A stretch of DNA of 64,000 bases from Blasia pusilla (GCA_050084515.1 CM114271.1:8990001-9054000), one strand, 5' to 3'. Positions 1 to 10,209 are shown, counted from the stretch's first letter. Numbers and translations: made by a program. The notes: generated by a model from the letters alone, not told the origin.

Positions 1-131
1 AGAAAAGTGCAAAATAAATCACACAAAAAGTTTCCTCTCTTCAACCCAACGGAAACTCTCTTACAAAAAAGTATCTCTTTGGGTTGAAGGTAGTTTCCTC
101 TCTCCTCTCTTCCTCTCCTCTTACCACACCT
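1..131 (-). repeat. Terminal inverted repeat of a SWIM/ParB-MTase unit (inverted copy)
   Basis: This stretch is the reverse complement of the purine-rich repeat starting at 1520 and resembles the one at 18511. The outer end reads AGGTGTGGTAAGAGG on the minus strand and is followed inward by a GAGAGGAAGAGAGG tract and a segment matching 1570-1690. The element body would lie to the left, outside the window. Confidence 0.6.
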
Positions 132-300
132 CTCGTTGAAACACCTCCTCTAGATGTCGCTCATGCTCCTCAACCGTGGCGCTAAAGACTACAATGTCAT
201 AAATATAATATCTAGCAAAATCCAAACATGCCAAGATCTGATCCATGACTCTTTCAAACTTAGCAAGGGCATTCTTTAACCCAAATGGTAAGAACCACCT
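132..300 (-). pseudogene. Ty3/gypsy reverse transcriptase fragment
   Basis: Read on the minus strand, this encodes a gypsy RT segment containing FLPFGLKNALAKFERVM and then a copy of the RT catalytic box in which YIDD has become YIYD. It closely resembles the RT of the methyltransferase-bearing gypsy element at 44.45-44.6 kb. The downstream end stops at the inverted repeat that ends at 131. On its upstream side it is joined directly to a cytosine-methyltransferase fragment, so an internal deletion has removed the start of RT. It is a decayed fragment. Confidence 0.75.
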
Positions 301-1150
301 CACGTGGCACCAAGTTGGTCCACCAAAGTTGCGGGCGATGTGCTCGTGAACCTACACTCGCCGTATCCAACAACACTTTGGGGCCAATTCATGCGTGCAT
401 CTAATGTGCACTCATCACCATGCGGGACCTCGAATTGGCCAAAATTGGCTGATTCTCTAGAGTGTATGCAAGAGAACAAGATTGATGCTCCTATAAATAT
501 CGCAAGATCCGCATCATCTCCCAAAAAAATTTGGACCAAGAGTCAACTAACCCGCTACCTTATCCAACACTCGATTGGCCCTAACACAACCAACCATAAA
601 TGACCAAGTCTATGGTCCCTACCCGATTCAAGTCCTACGCACCCAACAATGAAATATCCCTTGGTAGGAAACTCTAGTATCCCTGGACAGCAGACGCAGA
701 CAACAAGTCGGATAACCCGAGGTGTAACTACACCACATGGTGAAGTGAAGCGCGCCTTGCAACATCATCAATCTCCACATATAGGTACCGTTGCACGCAT
801 ACTCCAGCCTACAAAATAGTAGCTAAACTAGTGCTAATCCCACCAAAGAGATCTAGCACGAAAATACCCTCCTCTAGAATGCACCACACAATCGGGATGG
901 TGTCCAAAGGGGTCATAGTAGCACTGCTGGCTACCTCGAGTTCCTCTGACCCATCACGCTCTAATGCAAAGCTCTCGCTCCATGCGGTCTACACATGCAG
1001 ACTGTAGTATTGCTCTTGTCTGGTCTTGTTGGCATGCCTCCACAAGTGAAATTCTTTGGCATGCTTGTGATGACCTCCAAGAGGAATGAACACTTTCTGC
1101 TCCACTTGTGTTGGAGCAGAGCGCATTTTCATGAATGTTGAATCCCTGCA
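300..1150 (-). pseudogene. C5 cytosine methyltransferase domain remnant of a gypsy element
   Basis: On the minus strand, frames here contain VLDLFGGIST (motif I, about 850-870) followed by RYLYVE (motif II-like acidic residue), then FWEMMRIL, an ENQ in place of the motif VI ENV, and GSRAHRPQLWWTNL (motif VIII, about 310-350). The order and wording match the DNMT3-like domain at 42.6-43.3 kb. Several in-frame stops are present and the segment with the motif IV PCQ is missing. It runs straight into gypsy RT at about 300. The part above about 960 has an open but unrecognised reading frame upstream of motif I. Confidence 0.7.
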
Positions 1151-1203
1151 ACAACCCCAATGTGAGAAGGGAACAAAAATAACTCAGAAGTAAAAGAAAT
1201 AAG

Positions 1204-1510
1204 CTACCTGTCAGAACCAGACGAGTTGCAAGGGCGAGGCATCCCATGAACGACTCTGCGACCTGTGAGTTCCTGACGTGTTGCAACACCCAGGAACCAC
1301 CTAGTGCAACCCATCAGATTTTGAGGGATTGCAAGTAAATTTGGCAATGCGACTTGCAACCCGTCCTTTTCGACTGGTTGAACACTCAAGAAACCTGTCA
1401 ACCTCTCGGATTCCGATGGGTTGCAAGTAAATTTGGCCATGCGACTTGCAACCCGTCGGTTTCCGACTGGTTGCACACTCAGGCAACCCATCGATTAGCG
1501 ACGGGTTGAA
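1204..1510. repeat. Array of 27-bp palindromes (degenerate)
   Basis: About seven imperfect copies of the palindrome (arms GCAACCCGTCG and CGACGGGTTGC around five variable bases) occur here. The clearest are at 1308, 1448 and 1481. This array lies between two oppositely oriented unit termini, so it probably belongs to an older copy of the unit. Confidence 0.75.
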
Positions 1511-1519
1511 CACTTCTCA

Positions 1520-1690
1520 AGGTGCGGTAAGGGGAGAGGAAGAGAGGAAGAGAGGAGAAAGGAGAGAGGAAACTACCTTTAACCGAAAGAGATACTTTTT
1601 TTTAAGAGAGTTTTCTGCAATTTGAAGAGAGTTTCCGTTGGGTTGAAGAGAGGAAAATTGTTGTGTGAATTTTTTTGCACTTTTCTGCTC
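1520..1690 (+). repeat. Left terminal repeat of a truncated SWIM/ParB-MTase unit
   Basis: Begins AGGTGCGGTAAGGGG and continues as a GGAAGAGA tract, then a segment with a run of T and TTGGGTTGAAGAGAGG. It is collinear with 18511-18660. The same order (terminal repeat, then SWIM gene on the minus strand) is seen in both places. The unit starting here is cut off at about 2815. Confidence 0.65.
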
Positions 1691-1956
1691 AATTCTTAAG
1701 CACTTCCACAAAAGTCTTTTTCCTCTTCCACATTTTGGCAACCCCTCTGAGTCCGACGAGTTGCAAATTGCACAAAATTTAGAAAACTGAAAAATCAGTG
1801 GAATCATAAGTGTGGAACCAATCACTTTTTCCATCCAAGGTCTGGAAAAAATCTATCATTTTCCCTAGGCTGAATAGAGTTCAAGATCAAAGTGAAGGTT
1901 TTGGAAAAATGAAATTACAATCTAAAACCTTATTTTGCATCCTCAAAGTGGTTTGT

Positions 1957-2814
1957 TTAGAATATTTCACACTTCTTTGAGGGACAAATTGGTTGGTGGA
2001 TTCCTACTCCTACCTCCGACTCTCTTAAAACTAAAAGCGACACAGAGTACATGTGCTTACAAGGGAAATATCTTTTGCCACTTGTCTCTCTTTGGACAAA
2101 CTCATCACATGAACATGTGGGAAAGCAACAGATGTGCACCACATACATCCCTGTGACACTCGAATTTACAATGTTGTTCTTGACCCAATACATCCTTCCT
2201 ATTCCATTGCCACTCTGGACATCATTCGTGGCGATGATCTCCATTTTTGCCTCCCGAGCTGATGCAATTTGCTTTGCCCTCTCCACCGTTGGCCTACACA
2301 TTCTCTTTCTCTTCATCCCATTTCTAGACTGAAACAGAAATAGTGGATTGAGATCATCCACCTTCTCCGGATACATGTTGACATCAATCTTGGGTTGAAT
2401 ACGAAATGCAAAGGTCTCTGTAATGCAAACATGCTGTGAACTTCCTCCATCTACGAGTCTAAAACCAACACTTGTAAGATTGTCCACTTTGTCTTGAGTG
2501 CAATTCATACGTGCGGCGATGGGCCAAATCGTGGGGGTATTCCCTGGAGCTCCAATGGCAGCCGGATAAGACTTATGAAAAGCGCAAGATTCATTTGGGT
2601 AGAAGAAGTACTTCAATTGATCCCTGGTCCTCGTGAAACGATCAAAGGTTTTGAGTCCCCAAAATCCAGGAAATGGTCGTCCAGTCCTTGTACAATTTTT
2701 TTTAGGAAAGTACCGCATGCTCTCCTAATGCCATCAGATCCTGGACTCCAAGTGGGTCCACGTTTTGGGTTGCTCCGAGATATATGCCACCGTTTGAGGT
2801 TGCAATCCTCCTCA
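1957..2814 (-). pseudogene. SWIM zinc-finger protein gene, 3' part, truncated
   Basis: The minus-strand reading frame carries a cysteine-containing segment (FFYPNESCAFHKS), then a basic stretch and a C-terminal CSCDEF...FPCKHMY cluster. That is the CxC-xn-CxH spacing of a SWIM zinc finger, a module common in Mutator/FAR1-type transposases and other DNA-binding proteins. It is about 90% similar to the copy at 18952-19983. The 5' half is missing because an inverted unit terminus starts at about 2815. The frame is open for about 250 codons before the junction. No DDE catalytic triad is visible in what remains. Confidence 0.65.
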
Positions 2815-2935
2815 ATGGGGGCAGGTATTCTGGCAAGAGAGAGTAAAAGAGGAGAGGAAGAGAGGAAGAGAGGAGAGTCTCTCTTAAAAAACAAGGGCCA
2901 AATCTGCCTCCTCTCTTCAAAACTTTATGACATAT
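2815..2935 (-). repeat. Right terminal repeat of the copy-A unit
   Basis: GGGGGCAGGTATTCTGGC followed by a GAGAGGAAGAGAGG tract is the reverse complement of the right end of the 10-kb element at 28380-28480. It therefore marks the outer end of an inverted copy whose gene (copy A) runs leftward. It interrupts the SWIM gene fragment on its left. Confidence 0.65.
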
Positions 2936-3903
2936 TTTGAAATTTTGTTTGCTTTCAAATTCAGGAAATCTTTAGAAGAGAGTAGGTAGTGGTCCACATT
3001 TGGCCCTAAAAAAACCTCCTTTTTCCTGGGGGCAAAAAAAAAGTAGACATCATAAGACCACCACAAACATTTTTCCATCACTCTCCATGTGAGCCTAATT
3101 TTCTTAACATTACCTGTCTCGGTCTACAAAAAGCAGTGCCCATGGGTATTTTTGTTGGAGGACCACCCGGATGCCAACCTCTCTTTTGGCACGGATTGTT
3201 GCCTGCATCATGGCCTCCCCTGAATTGCCCCATAACCAACTTTCTGTTGGTTATGAATGGTGTCTGCTCAAGACCAACTTTGTGAAATGTGAACACATGA
3301 GAGGATAATTGAACCAAAATATAGTTAGTATGCTGGAGTAAAGAGGAACTGATGTCCCTTCATTCAGATCCTAAAGCTGAGAAACCGAGAAGCTGCACCC
3401 CTCCCAACCCGTAAGAAAGCTCACCATAAGAAAGGAAAGATTTTTAGAAGTGATTTTTTTCCACCTTGCACCCACGACAATCTAACAGGTTGGGAATCCG
3501 AAATGGCAATCCGACAAGTAGTAGGAATCCTGCACATCTTAGACAAGAAAAGAAGCCTACAACTGGTTTGACGAATCTAGGGGAACGAGCCAAAAGTTAA
3601 GAATCCCGCCACAATGCGTCAGAAGTTGGTCTCACAGGGAAAGAGTCTGATCACTCAAGTAGTCAACCTGTCCTAATCCGACAGCTTGCCTGAAAATGGT
3701 TAAAAAGTTGCAGTGGGCAAAAAGCAAAAAGTTGCATCCCGTCGGAATCATACGGGTTGCAAAATTGTAATTCTGAGTAGCTAAAAGAACACAATCCACA
3801 AGTCCAACAAAAATTTCCAGCAAACTTTTACAAACACCATTATGGGTTGAAAAAATCTTGTCCTGTATTACCTCCGAAGGAACCTCGGAAATGTACATTT
3901 GAC
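2936..3903 (-). other. 3' region of copy A with a conserved block (3078-3317)
   Basis: Collinear, inverted, with 11700-12440 and 27480-28380. At 3078-3317 the minus strand has an open frame with KVGLEQTPFITN and GGHDAGNNPC. It is preserved as a gene-sense reading frame in copies A and C and partly in B. It could be a further exon or conserved untranslated sequence. I do not recognise it. The rest shows no other gene. Confidence 0.45.
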
Positions 3904-4224
3904 CTAGTCTATGATTTCTTTAGCCTCGTCATCTACAAATTTAATCCTAACTCTCCTCGGTAACAGTACAAAAGGAATGTCCTGGGATACAAGTGGCTCC
4001 TTTGGCCGATTGTAGACGGGGATCGAAAATGTTGGCGAATTCGAGAGCCTTGGCCCCCCCCTAGGTACCCCATAACGGTCCCATGTAACCTGATTTGAGT
4101 CCCACCGCCTTCCTCGGCAGTATACCTTGTACGCTCTGCAATGTGACACCCATCCAGTATCAATATGTGCTCCGTCCTTGGTAATGCCATTATGGCAATC
4201 GCACAGGTAGTAGGAATCCAACAC
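3904..4224 (-). CDS. Putative C-terminal exon of ParB/MTase-like gene, copy A
   Basis: A minus-strand frame with AHIDTGWVSHCRAYKVYC, then GVPRGGPRLSN and an acidic end DDEAKEIID before the stop. The same frame occurs in copies B (to 11682), C (to about 27472) and E (about 28798-29035), always downstream of the last methyltransferase exon. Copy E places it within about 60 bases of that exon, suggesting it is spliced to it. Its tail resembles FDDEAKDFIE just after the methyltransferase exon. Function unknown; the exon limits are inferred. Confidence 0.4.
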   Translation of the reverse strand: MLDSYYLCDCHNGITKDGAHIDTGWVSHCRAYKVYCRGRRWDSNQVTWDRYGVPRGGPRLSNSPTFSIPVYNRPKEPLVSQDIPFVLLPRRVRIKFVDDEAKEIID

Positions 4225-4668
4225 GTCTCAGAGAAGAAAAGAAGCCTACGCCTACCTTTACGAGTTGAGGGGAAGGTGCCAAGGGAAGAAGCCCACCAGA
4301 CTGCCTCTTAAGTTGGACCAACAGGGAAAGAGTCCGATCAGGAAATCTGTCGGAATCCGATAGGTTGCCTAGAAGTGGTAAAAAGGTGTTGTCGTCAAAA
4401 AGTGAAAAGTTGCAAGCAGGAGAAATCCGACGGTTTGCAAAATAGAAGTCTGCGGAGTACATAGACGATCACATTCGAAAAGACATAAAAAATGTTCAGC
4501 AAACTTTTACAAGCACCACCATCGTTCGAAAAAATCATCTCCTTTATATCATCCGAAAAAAGCCCGGAACTGTACATTTGATCTATTCTATGAAATCTTT
4601 TGCCTCATCATCAAATAACTCCCTACTCCAAACGTTGCAGTCAAGCTGGGTCCTTGAGTTCTTTGAAC

Positions 4669-5181
4669 TCACTCGTCATCATCCGAGAGCTCTTGCAAAA
4701 TTACTTTCGGCCTTGCCCTCCCGATTTTCGGAATCGTTGGAAGTGACGATGGAGTCACTACCAATGGTGGGTTTGGAATCGGAGCTCTCGGCTTTGGTGG
4801 AGAGTTGTACGCCCCAACGAGCCTTTTGAATTCTGCCTTTGCCTCCTTGCAAAGGTCAAACAGTTCCTCCCTTCCCTCGAGGCAGAGAATGTTCCTGTCA
4901 CTCTGCCAGGCGCCTTTGATACTTGCCCCTGAAAGTCCCACTAAGTCGAACACCAAGTCACCCGGCCTTGAGCAGAGCTCGATGAGCGTTTGCATCAGGG
5001 TTGGCAATTTTTTCCTTCCTCCCAGAAGTGGGGTACTGTCTTGCATGTAAATTCCTGGGGGGGAATTGTACAAACTATCTAAGCTGTACCCATCTGAGCA
5101 TGGATCCACAGGATCCTCGATCTTGAACACTTGGAAATTGTGCTCGGGCCGAACGAAGCAGTACACGTAGGAGTGGTCCAT
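4669..5181 (-). CDS. Copy A last methyltransferase-like exon
   Basis: An open 170-codon exon starting MDHSYVYCFVRPEHNF, preceded on the minus strand by a TACAG-type acceptor. Residues about 70-110 read LIELCSRPGDLVFDLVGLSG and then NILCLEGREELF. This matches the motif X/I layout of beta-class DNA amino-methyltransferases (a conserved lysine or arginine, D-x3-G-x-S/G, then a gR-x-i-x-x-E acidic residue). It ends in a serine/proline-rich segment and ELSDDDE. The stop overlaps a GTGAGT donor-like sequence. It is about 94% identical to copy B. Role inferred by motif only; SAM binding is untested. Confidence 0.6.
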   Translation of the reverse strand: MDHSYVYCFVRPEHNFQVFKIEDPVDPCSDGYSLDSLYNSPPGIYMQDSTPLLGGRKKLPTLMQTLIELCSRPGDLVFDLVGLSGASIKGAWQSDRNILCLEGREELFDLCKEAKAEFKRLVGAYNSPPKPRAPIPNPPLVVTPSSLPTIPKIGRARPKVILQELSDDDE

Positions 5182-5677
5182 CTGTAAAGAAGCACGTTTG
5201 AAACAATGTCAGCAACTTGGCATAATGTGCAACACGTCACCAAAGAAGTCGGCTTGACCCTAGAGAACTTTTTCAATTACTAACTTTGGATCAACCCGTC
5301 CGGCTCTCCGTTGTTTTTCTCCGTGAGCAACCTGTCGCCTTCCGACGGGTTGCTGGCCTAGAGCAACCCATGCTCGGGTGAGAGCAACCCATCGCTTTCC
5401 GACGGGTTGCAGCTTTCCGGAAACACAGGGAAAAACCAAAAGTAAGTGCAACCCGTCGGGTTCCAACGGGTTGCAGGTACACCACGGTTTCCCCTGTGTT
5501 TCTGGGAAAGATGCAACCCGTAAAAAATGGACGGGTTGCTCTCAGCCAAGCATGGGCTGGTCTAAGCCAGCAACCCGTTGCCTTCCAACGGGTTGCTCAC
5601 GGACAAAAAAAAAACGGAGATATACTATTTGAATTTGAAAATATATTTGAGATTATACTACAGGAATTGAGCCTTAC
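5182..5677 (-). repeat. Intron of copy A with palindrome array
   Basis: Bounded on the minus strand by a GTAAGG donor (5672-5677) and the acceptor next to 5181. Five to six palindrome copies lie at about 5327, 5385, 5449, 5513 and 5570, at roughly 60-bp spacing. Centres differ (CCTTC, CTTTC, GTTCC) while the arms are kept. Confidence 0.75.
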
Positions 5678-6577
5678 CCGAATCTGACTCGTCGCGGATC
5701 GGAGTGGGTACTCGTTTTTTATGATCCACGATTGCGCCGTCCTCCACTTTAGCGACCTCTTGACGCACTGGAGGTTGAAGAGCTCGTCCGCGCTCCCTCC
5801 AATCAACACCAAGAATCAGCCCCTGTCACTCAGATAGGCATTTGCAAAGGAGAACAATAGCGCGATTTGGTCATAAGAGAGCGGCACATTCCACTCAGGT
5901 ACCCCGTCCGACGGATTCTCGCCCCACAGTCGCAACCCCCAGGGCAGATCAACGATCAAGAGATCCACCGCAACCTTTTCGACCACTCCATTCACCGTCC
6001 AGGCAGCGTGCCCGTTTCATTGGACCTTCAATCCCAGCGTTGTCAATTTATCAATGGCTGGTGTCGACGCTTGAGAATTGAAGCTTTTCAGCTCATCCAG
6101 TAAAGGAGTGAACTGAAGTAGGATGCTTGTCCGGGTCGTTCTTTGTCTATGTCTTCCCAAGGATGATGGACTGTATTCTCCTTGTGACAACCCTGGCACC
6201 TCTCGCTTCCGCTTCTCCTGAGTCTGCGGACGGCTTGTCGGGGTCTCTATGACCTCAGACTCTGGTGGGGTTTTTTTTGCCGAGGACCTGGTCTGACCCT
6301 CTCTCCCCGCTCGCCCGGACGATTCCGCCTCTGGCCTTGAATCTTCAGCCTCTCTTTGGGAAGACTCGGCCTCGGAATTTTTCCCTCCCCTCGCCTTGCC
6401 TTTGAGACCCGCTGTGGATTTGTCTTTGGCTGTGCGGACCTTGGAAGCCAACTTAGCTGTCTCGTGGGCTTGCTCTTCCGCATCTCCTCTGAAGAAGTCT
6501 TCAGGCTGCACAAAATTGGGGATGTCGTCTTGTCTTGAGGCCACTGCATCATGAAGCACTCGTAAATCCTTATCGGT
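5678..6577 (-). pseudogene. Copy A large exon of ParB/MTase-like gene, 5'-truncated
   Basis: On the minus strand it begins at LRVLHDAVASRQDDIPNFVQ, continues through a charged low-complexity linker (KDKSTAGLKGKARGG; basic and Ser/Glu-rich) and a helical segment. It then carries VAVDLLIVDLPWG, a motif-IV-like box where D-L-P-W replaces canonical DPPW, and LLFSFANAYLSDRG. A frameshift occurs at about 6017. The donor GTAAGG follows. It is joined head-to-head at 6577 with copy B. Copies B, C and D have DLPS or DMPS at the box, so copy A is closest to a canonical MT-A70/N6 type motif. Confidence 0.6.
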
Positions 6578-6590
6578 GACTTGGATCGCC
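6570..6590. other. Head-to-head junction of copies A and B
   Basis: To the left of about 6577 the sequence is the reverse complement of the large exon (from the ...ITDKDLRVLHD codons onward). To the right it is the plus-strand coiled-coil exon. The two are fused with no spacer. The result is a large inverted repeat: 2936-6577 against about 9290-12440. Confidence 0.7.
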
Positions 6591-6976
6591 GATGAAAAGA
6601 GAGAAAAGAAGCGTCTGGACGCGTCGGTGAGGAGAGCAGAATTGGCTAAAGCGAGGAGGGAAAAAATGATAGCCATTGATGAGAGTCCTACCCGTCCAAC
6701 CGGAAGTGTTGAGATGCGGGAAATGTCCCCGATGAAGTCCGGGGCACAATCAACATAGCGGAAACACCAGAAGTTCAAATCACGGACGATGAGGTCATGA
6801 GGACCGCCAGCATGGAGATGGTGGACATTGCCGAAGAAGCAGGAGAGCGGTCATTATCGTCTCCAAGCCCGGCGGAAGAGATCGACCTCTATCGGATTGA
6901 CGAGTTCCCAGTGGACTTGCCAGCTGCTGTCTCAAACAAGTTGGCTGGTCAAGAAACCGACCCAATCTCCGAGCGG
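6585..6976 (+). pseudogene. Copy B exon 1 (coiled coil and acidic segment), truncated
   Basis: Encodes a lysine/glutamate/arginine heptad-rich helix (DEKREKKRLDASVRRAELAK) and then an acidic region with EEIDLYRIDEFPVDLP. It ends at GAGCGG followed by a GTAAGA donor. The upstream half of the exon seen in copies C and D is lost at the fold-back junction. It splices to 7067 across a roughly 90-bp intron conserved in copy C. Confidence 0.55.
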
Positions 6977-7066
6977 GTAAGAGAGGATCTGGGTTTTTTG
7001 AATTATGTGAATTGCAATTCATTGGGAATTCAATGTAGCTTATTGATCTTGTCCCGGTTTTGACAG

Positions 7067-7539
7067 GTGGTAAAGCACATGGCACTGATGGAGGGCCACA
7101 ACGCCCCAAGGATTCCACTCTGCCGATTGCGGACAATGGAATACGTCCGCAAAATTCAGTCCAATGAGGATATCGCGAAGCTAAAACAATCGGCGGCGAC
7201 AGCATCCTACGTCGACAGCTTCCCTCCCTTCTATGTTTAGCCTTACGATGAGCATGGAACCCAAGCCCTGGTTATGGGGGAGGACTTGGATAAGCTTGAC
7301 ACATTCTGGAGGATGAGAGACCAAGATTTCAGAAGGCAAGTAGAGGGCATGGAATTCAGGTGGATGAGGAATCTGCATTTCTTCATCTGGGATGGAAATC
7401 ACAGGTTCATGGCGTGGACAAAGTTTGCAGAGGAGCGGCCCAACTCCTTGGAGGCACATTTTTGCGTGAAGGCACTGGTCCTTCATCCATACCCTCATCA
7501 CATGGCGACGGTGGAGATGGCCATGCATGCCATGAACAC
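7067..7539 (+). pseudogene. Copy B exon 2, ParB/sulfiredoxin-like domain
   Basis: Starts after TTTTGACAG and ends at a GTAAGT donor. The protein reads YDEHGT..., then HFFIWDGNHRFMAWTKF and HPYPHHMATVEMAM. The DGNHR box (about 7388-7405) after a hydrophobic strand fits the G/D-H-R signature of the ParB/Srx nuclease-like fold, which in phages and plasmids is often joined to DNA methyltransferases. One TAG stop is at about 7238, where copies C, D and F keep a sense codon (Gln). Assignment to the ParB fold rests on this motif and context, not on a search. Confidence 0.5.
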
Positions 7540-7621
7540 GTAAGTATCTTCTTGCTGTAAACCGTCAGACCCCGAAAAGTTGTTTGGGTTGCCATTGTTG
7601 TTGGGATGCTTTTGGCCAAAC

Positions 7622-8150
7622 GCAACTCGTCAGACTCCAACGAGTTGCTCGATTGATGAATGGGTTAAGATGTTTTTTGCCGAAAGCAACTCGTTGGACT
7701 CTGACGAGTTGCTCGAATGACGGCAGAAGTTAGGATGTTTTTGGCCTAAAGCAACCCGTCGGAGTCCGACAGGTTGCTTGACTCGAAGCTGTTTGGAGGT
7801 TTTTTTAAATGTTTTTGGCCAAAAGCAACTCGTCGGAGTCCGACGGGTTGCATTCGGAAGTTGGAAGCTACCTTTTTCGCGTCAAATTGCAACTTTCCAT
7901 TCAATTGCGCAACCTATTGGACTCCGACGGGTTGCTATGTTCACGTTTGATACGGACTATCTGACAACCCGTCAGAGTCTGACGGATTGAAACCAGGCAT
8001 TCACAAATGTGAATGCAATCCGTCGGACTGCGACGGGTTGCATCATTTAGCTCGTTGCTAGAATCCGACCTTGAGCTGTGACGACCCGTCGGAGTCCAAC
8101 GGTTTGCAGGAACCCTTGTAACTTACAAATTTTCTGACGGGTTGAGTTTG
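7622..8150. repeat. Palindrome array in copy B intron 2
   Basis: About nine copies (about 7622, 7686, 7747, 7824, 7911, 7964, 8018, 8082 and a half site near 8135), spaced 50-85 bp. The first two have ACTCG/CGAGT arms, so both arms changed together. The intron runs 7540-8159 with GTAAGT...TGTGCAG borders and contains little else. Confidence 0.85.
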
Positions 8151-8159
8151 GATGTGCAG

Positions 8160-10120
8160 GATTGTATCGGAGGGGAATGTCACCCACCACAGGATCCTGG
8201 ACTGCGATCGGGTGAAGAAGGTACTTACGACGCACCCGGCAGAGTACAAGGGGTTCTTGGGCGATGCCCTGGTAAATCAGATGCTTGCAAAGGGTGCACA
8301 GATAAAAAAGAAGACTTGGGCAAATAAGTTTATTTCCCAAGATGCGCCAGAACAATCCTTTCTTTGGTCAAAGATACAGAGCCCCTTGAAGAAGAGCGCC
8401 GCACTAGAGCTGGAGCGGAGGGAGAAAGTATCTGGGTCTGAGCGCACGAAATTCATCCAAGCTGTAGTATCTGCACCCACAAAATACACGGCGAGCAAGA
8501 TGCAGCGCTACATCAGCATTCTCAACCCCGAACTTGGTCCGGAGTTTTACAAGGAGTTGAAGGCGATTATCAAGCGCCAGCGGAAAAGGGATGAAGATCC
8601 GCAAGGTCGGATTGGGGAGAAAGTGTCCCTGGATCACGTGCATCGGTTTGCGTTGTCTGGAATAAGAAATTTTAGGAGGATCCCACTGATGAAAATCAGT
8701 CTCGAGGGCACAGAGGTCCAGAAGAGGGCGGCACACCATCCTCCACGTCTGTCTGATCCAGTGATCTCCCACAGGCTCCGCGAATGGTCGTTCTGGGACG
8801 CGTTGCGGGTTATCGGGAAGTCCGTGCTGGAGGGTCTCCAAGCGGAGCTCAAAAGATTAGAGCCCATTCCGGATGAAGCAAACCTAGAAAGTTCTGTAGA
8901 TTTGGAGGTTTGGCTCGACGACATCCGAGACAAGCCAATCAAAAACCGAGGATTCAAGACAATGTTCAAGGTTTGCGTCCTCCCTTAGGCAGACCTTGAC
9001 GAAGAAATCGAGGGGAACAAACGGGATCAAGCAAAGAAGAAGCGAGATCTTCAAGAGCAGGCGGCCAATTCAGTTTGTGTAAAATTTGCCCAACGGATGG
9101 TCTTCAGGTACCTCGTCCATTGTAAGAATGCAGGTTCTTGGGGAAAAATACCGGCAGCCTCGAAATTGTGGGCTTCGCCGCCTGATGGAGAGACATTCTC
9201 CATGTACGACATGGAGATGGCTCAACACATGTCCGATTGGGAGGTGGAGAAATGCCCGATTTGGCTTGACTTCAACGACCCTGAAGACATCACCGAGAAA
9301 GATTTACGAGTGCTTCATGATACAGTGGCCTCAGGACGGGACGACATCCCCAATTTTGTGCAGCCTGAAGACTTCTTTGAAGGAGATGCGGAAGCCCTCG
9401 AGACAGATGAGTTGGCTTCAAAGGTCCGCACAGCCAAAGACAAATCCACAGCGGGTCTTAAAGGCAAGGCGAGGGGAGGGAAGAATTCTGAGGCCGAGTC
9501 TTCCCAAAGAGAGGCTGAAGATTCAAGGCCAGAGGCGGAATCGTCCGGGCGAGCGGGGAGAGAGGGTCAGACCAGGTCCTCGGGAGAAGCGGAAGCAAGA
9601 TGTGCCAGGGTCGTCCCAAGGAGAATACATTCCATCATCCTTGGGAAGACACAAAGAAACAACGACCCGGACAAGCATCCTCCTTCAGTTCACGAATTTA
9701 ATGGATGAGCTGAAAAGCTTCAGTTCTCAAGCGTCGACACCTGCCATCGATAAATTGACAACGTTGGGACGGAAGCTCCAACGCGGGCACGCTCCCTGGA
9801 CGGTGAATGGAGTGGTCAAAGAGGTTGCGGTGGATCTGTTGATCTCTGATCTGCCCTCGGGGTTGCGATTGTGGGACGAGAATCTGTCGGACGGGGTACC
9901 TGATTGGAATGTTCCTCTCTCTTATGACCAAATCGCGCTATTGTTCTCCTTTGCAGACGCCTATCTGAGTGACAGGGGCTGCTTCTTAGTGTTGACTGGA
10001 GGGAGCGAGGATGAGCTTTTCAACCTCCGGTGCATCAAGAGGTCGCTAAAGTGGAGGATGGCGCAATCGTGGATCATGAAAAATGAGTACCCACTATGAT
10101 CCGCGACGAGTCATATTCGG
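8160..10120 (+). pseudogene. Copy B large exon: helical middle domain, linker, motif IV
   Basis: Follows the acceptor TGTGCAG and reads IVSEGNVTHHRILDCDRVKK, a long helical region (KYTASKMQRYISILNPELG) and a Trp-rich segment (LREWSFWDALRVIGK). A basic/acidic linker, VAVDLLISDLPSG (motif IV-like, 9848-9859) and LLFSFADAYLSDRGCFLVL complete it. Stops and shifts: TAG at 8986, a deletion with frameshift near 9583, TGA at 10097. The donor GTAAGG is at 10121. The KYTASKMQ...LNPELG region is conserved in all copies that retain it, but I do not recognise its fold. Confidence 0.6.
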
Positions 10121-10209
10121 GTAAGGCTCAATTCCTGTAGTATATTCTCAAATATATATTCAAATTCAAGTAAGGCTCAATTCCTGTAATTTCAGATAGT
10201 ATATCTCCG

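Noticed and set aside
304-603. Plus-strand 99-codon ORF
   Set aside because: Shadow of the minus-strand methyltransferase fragment, whose motifs are clear.
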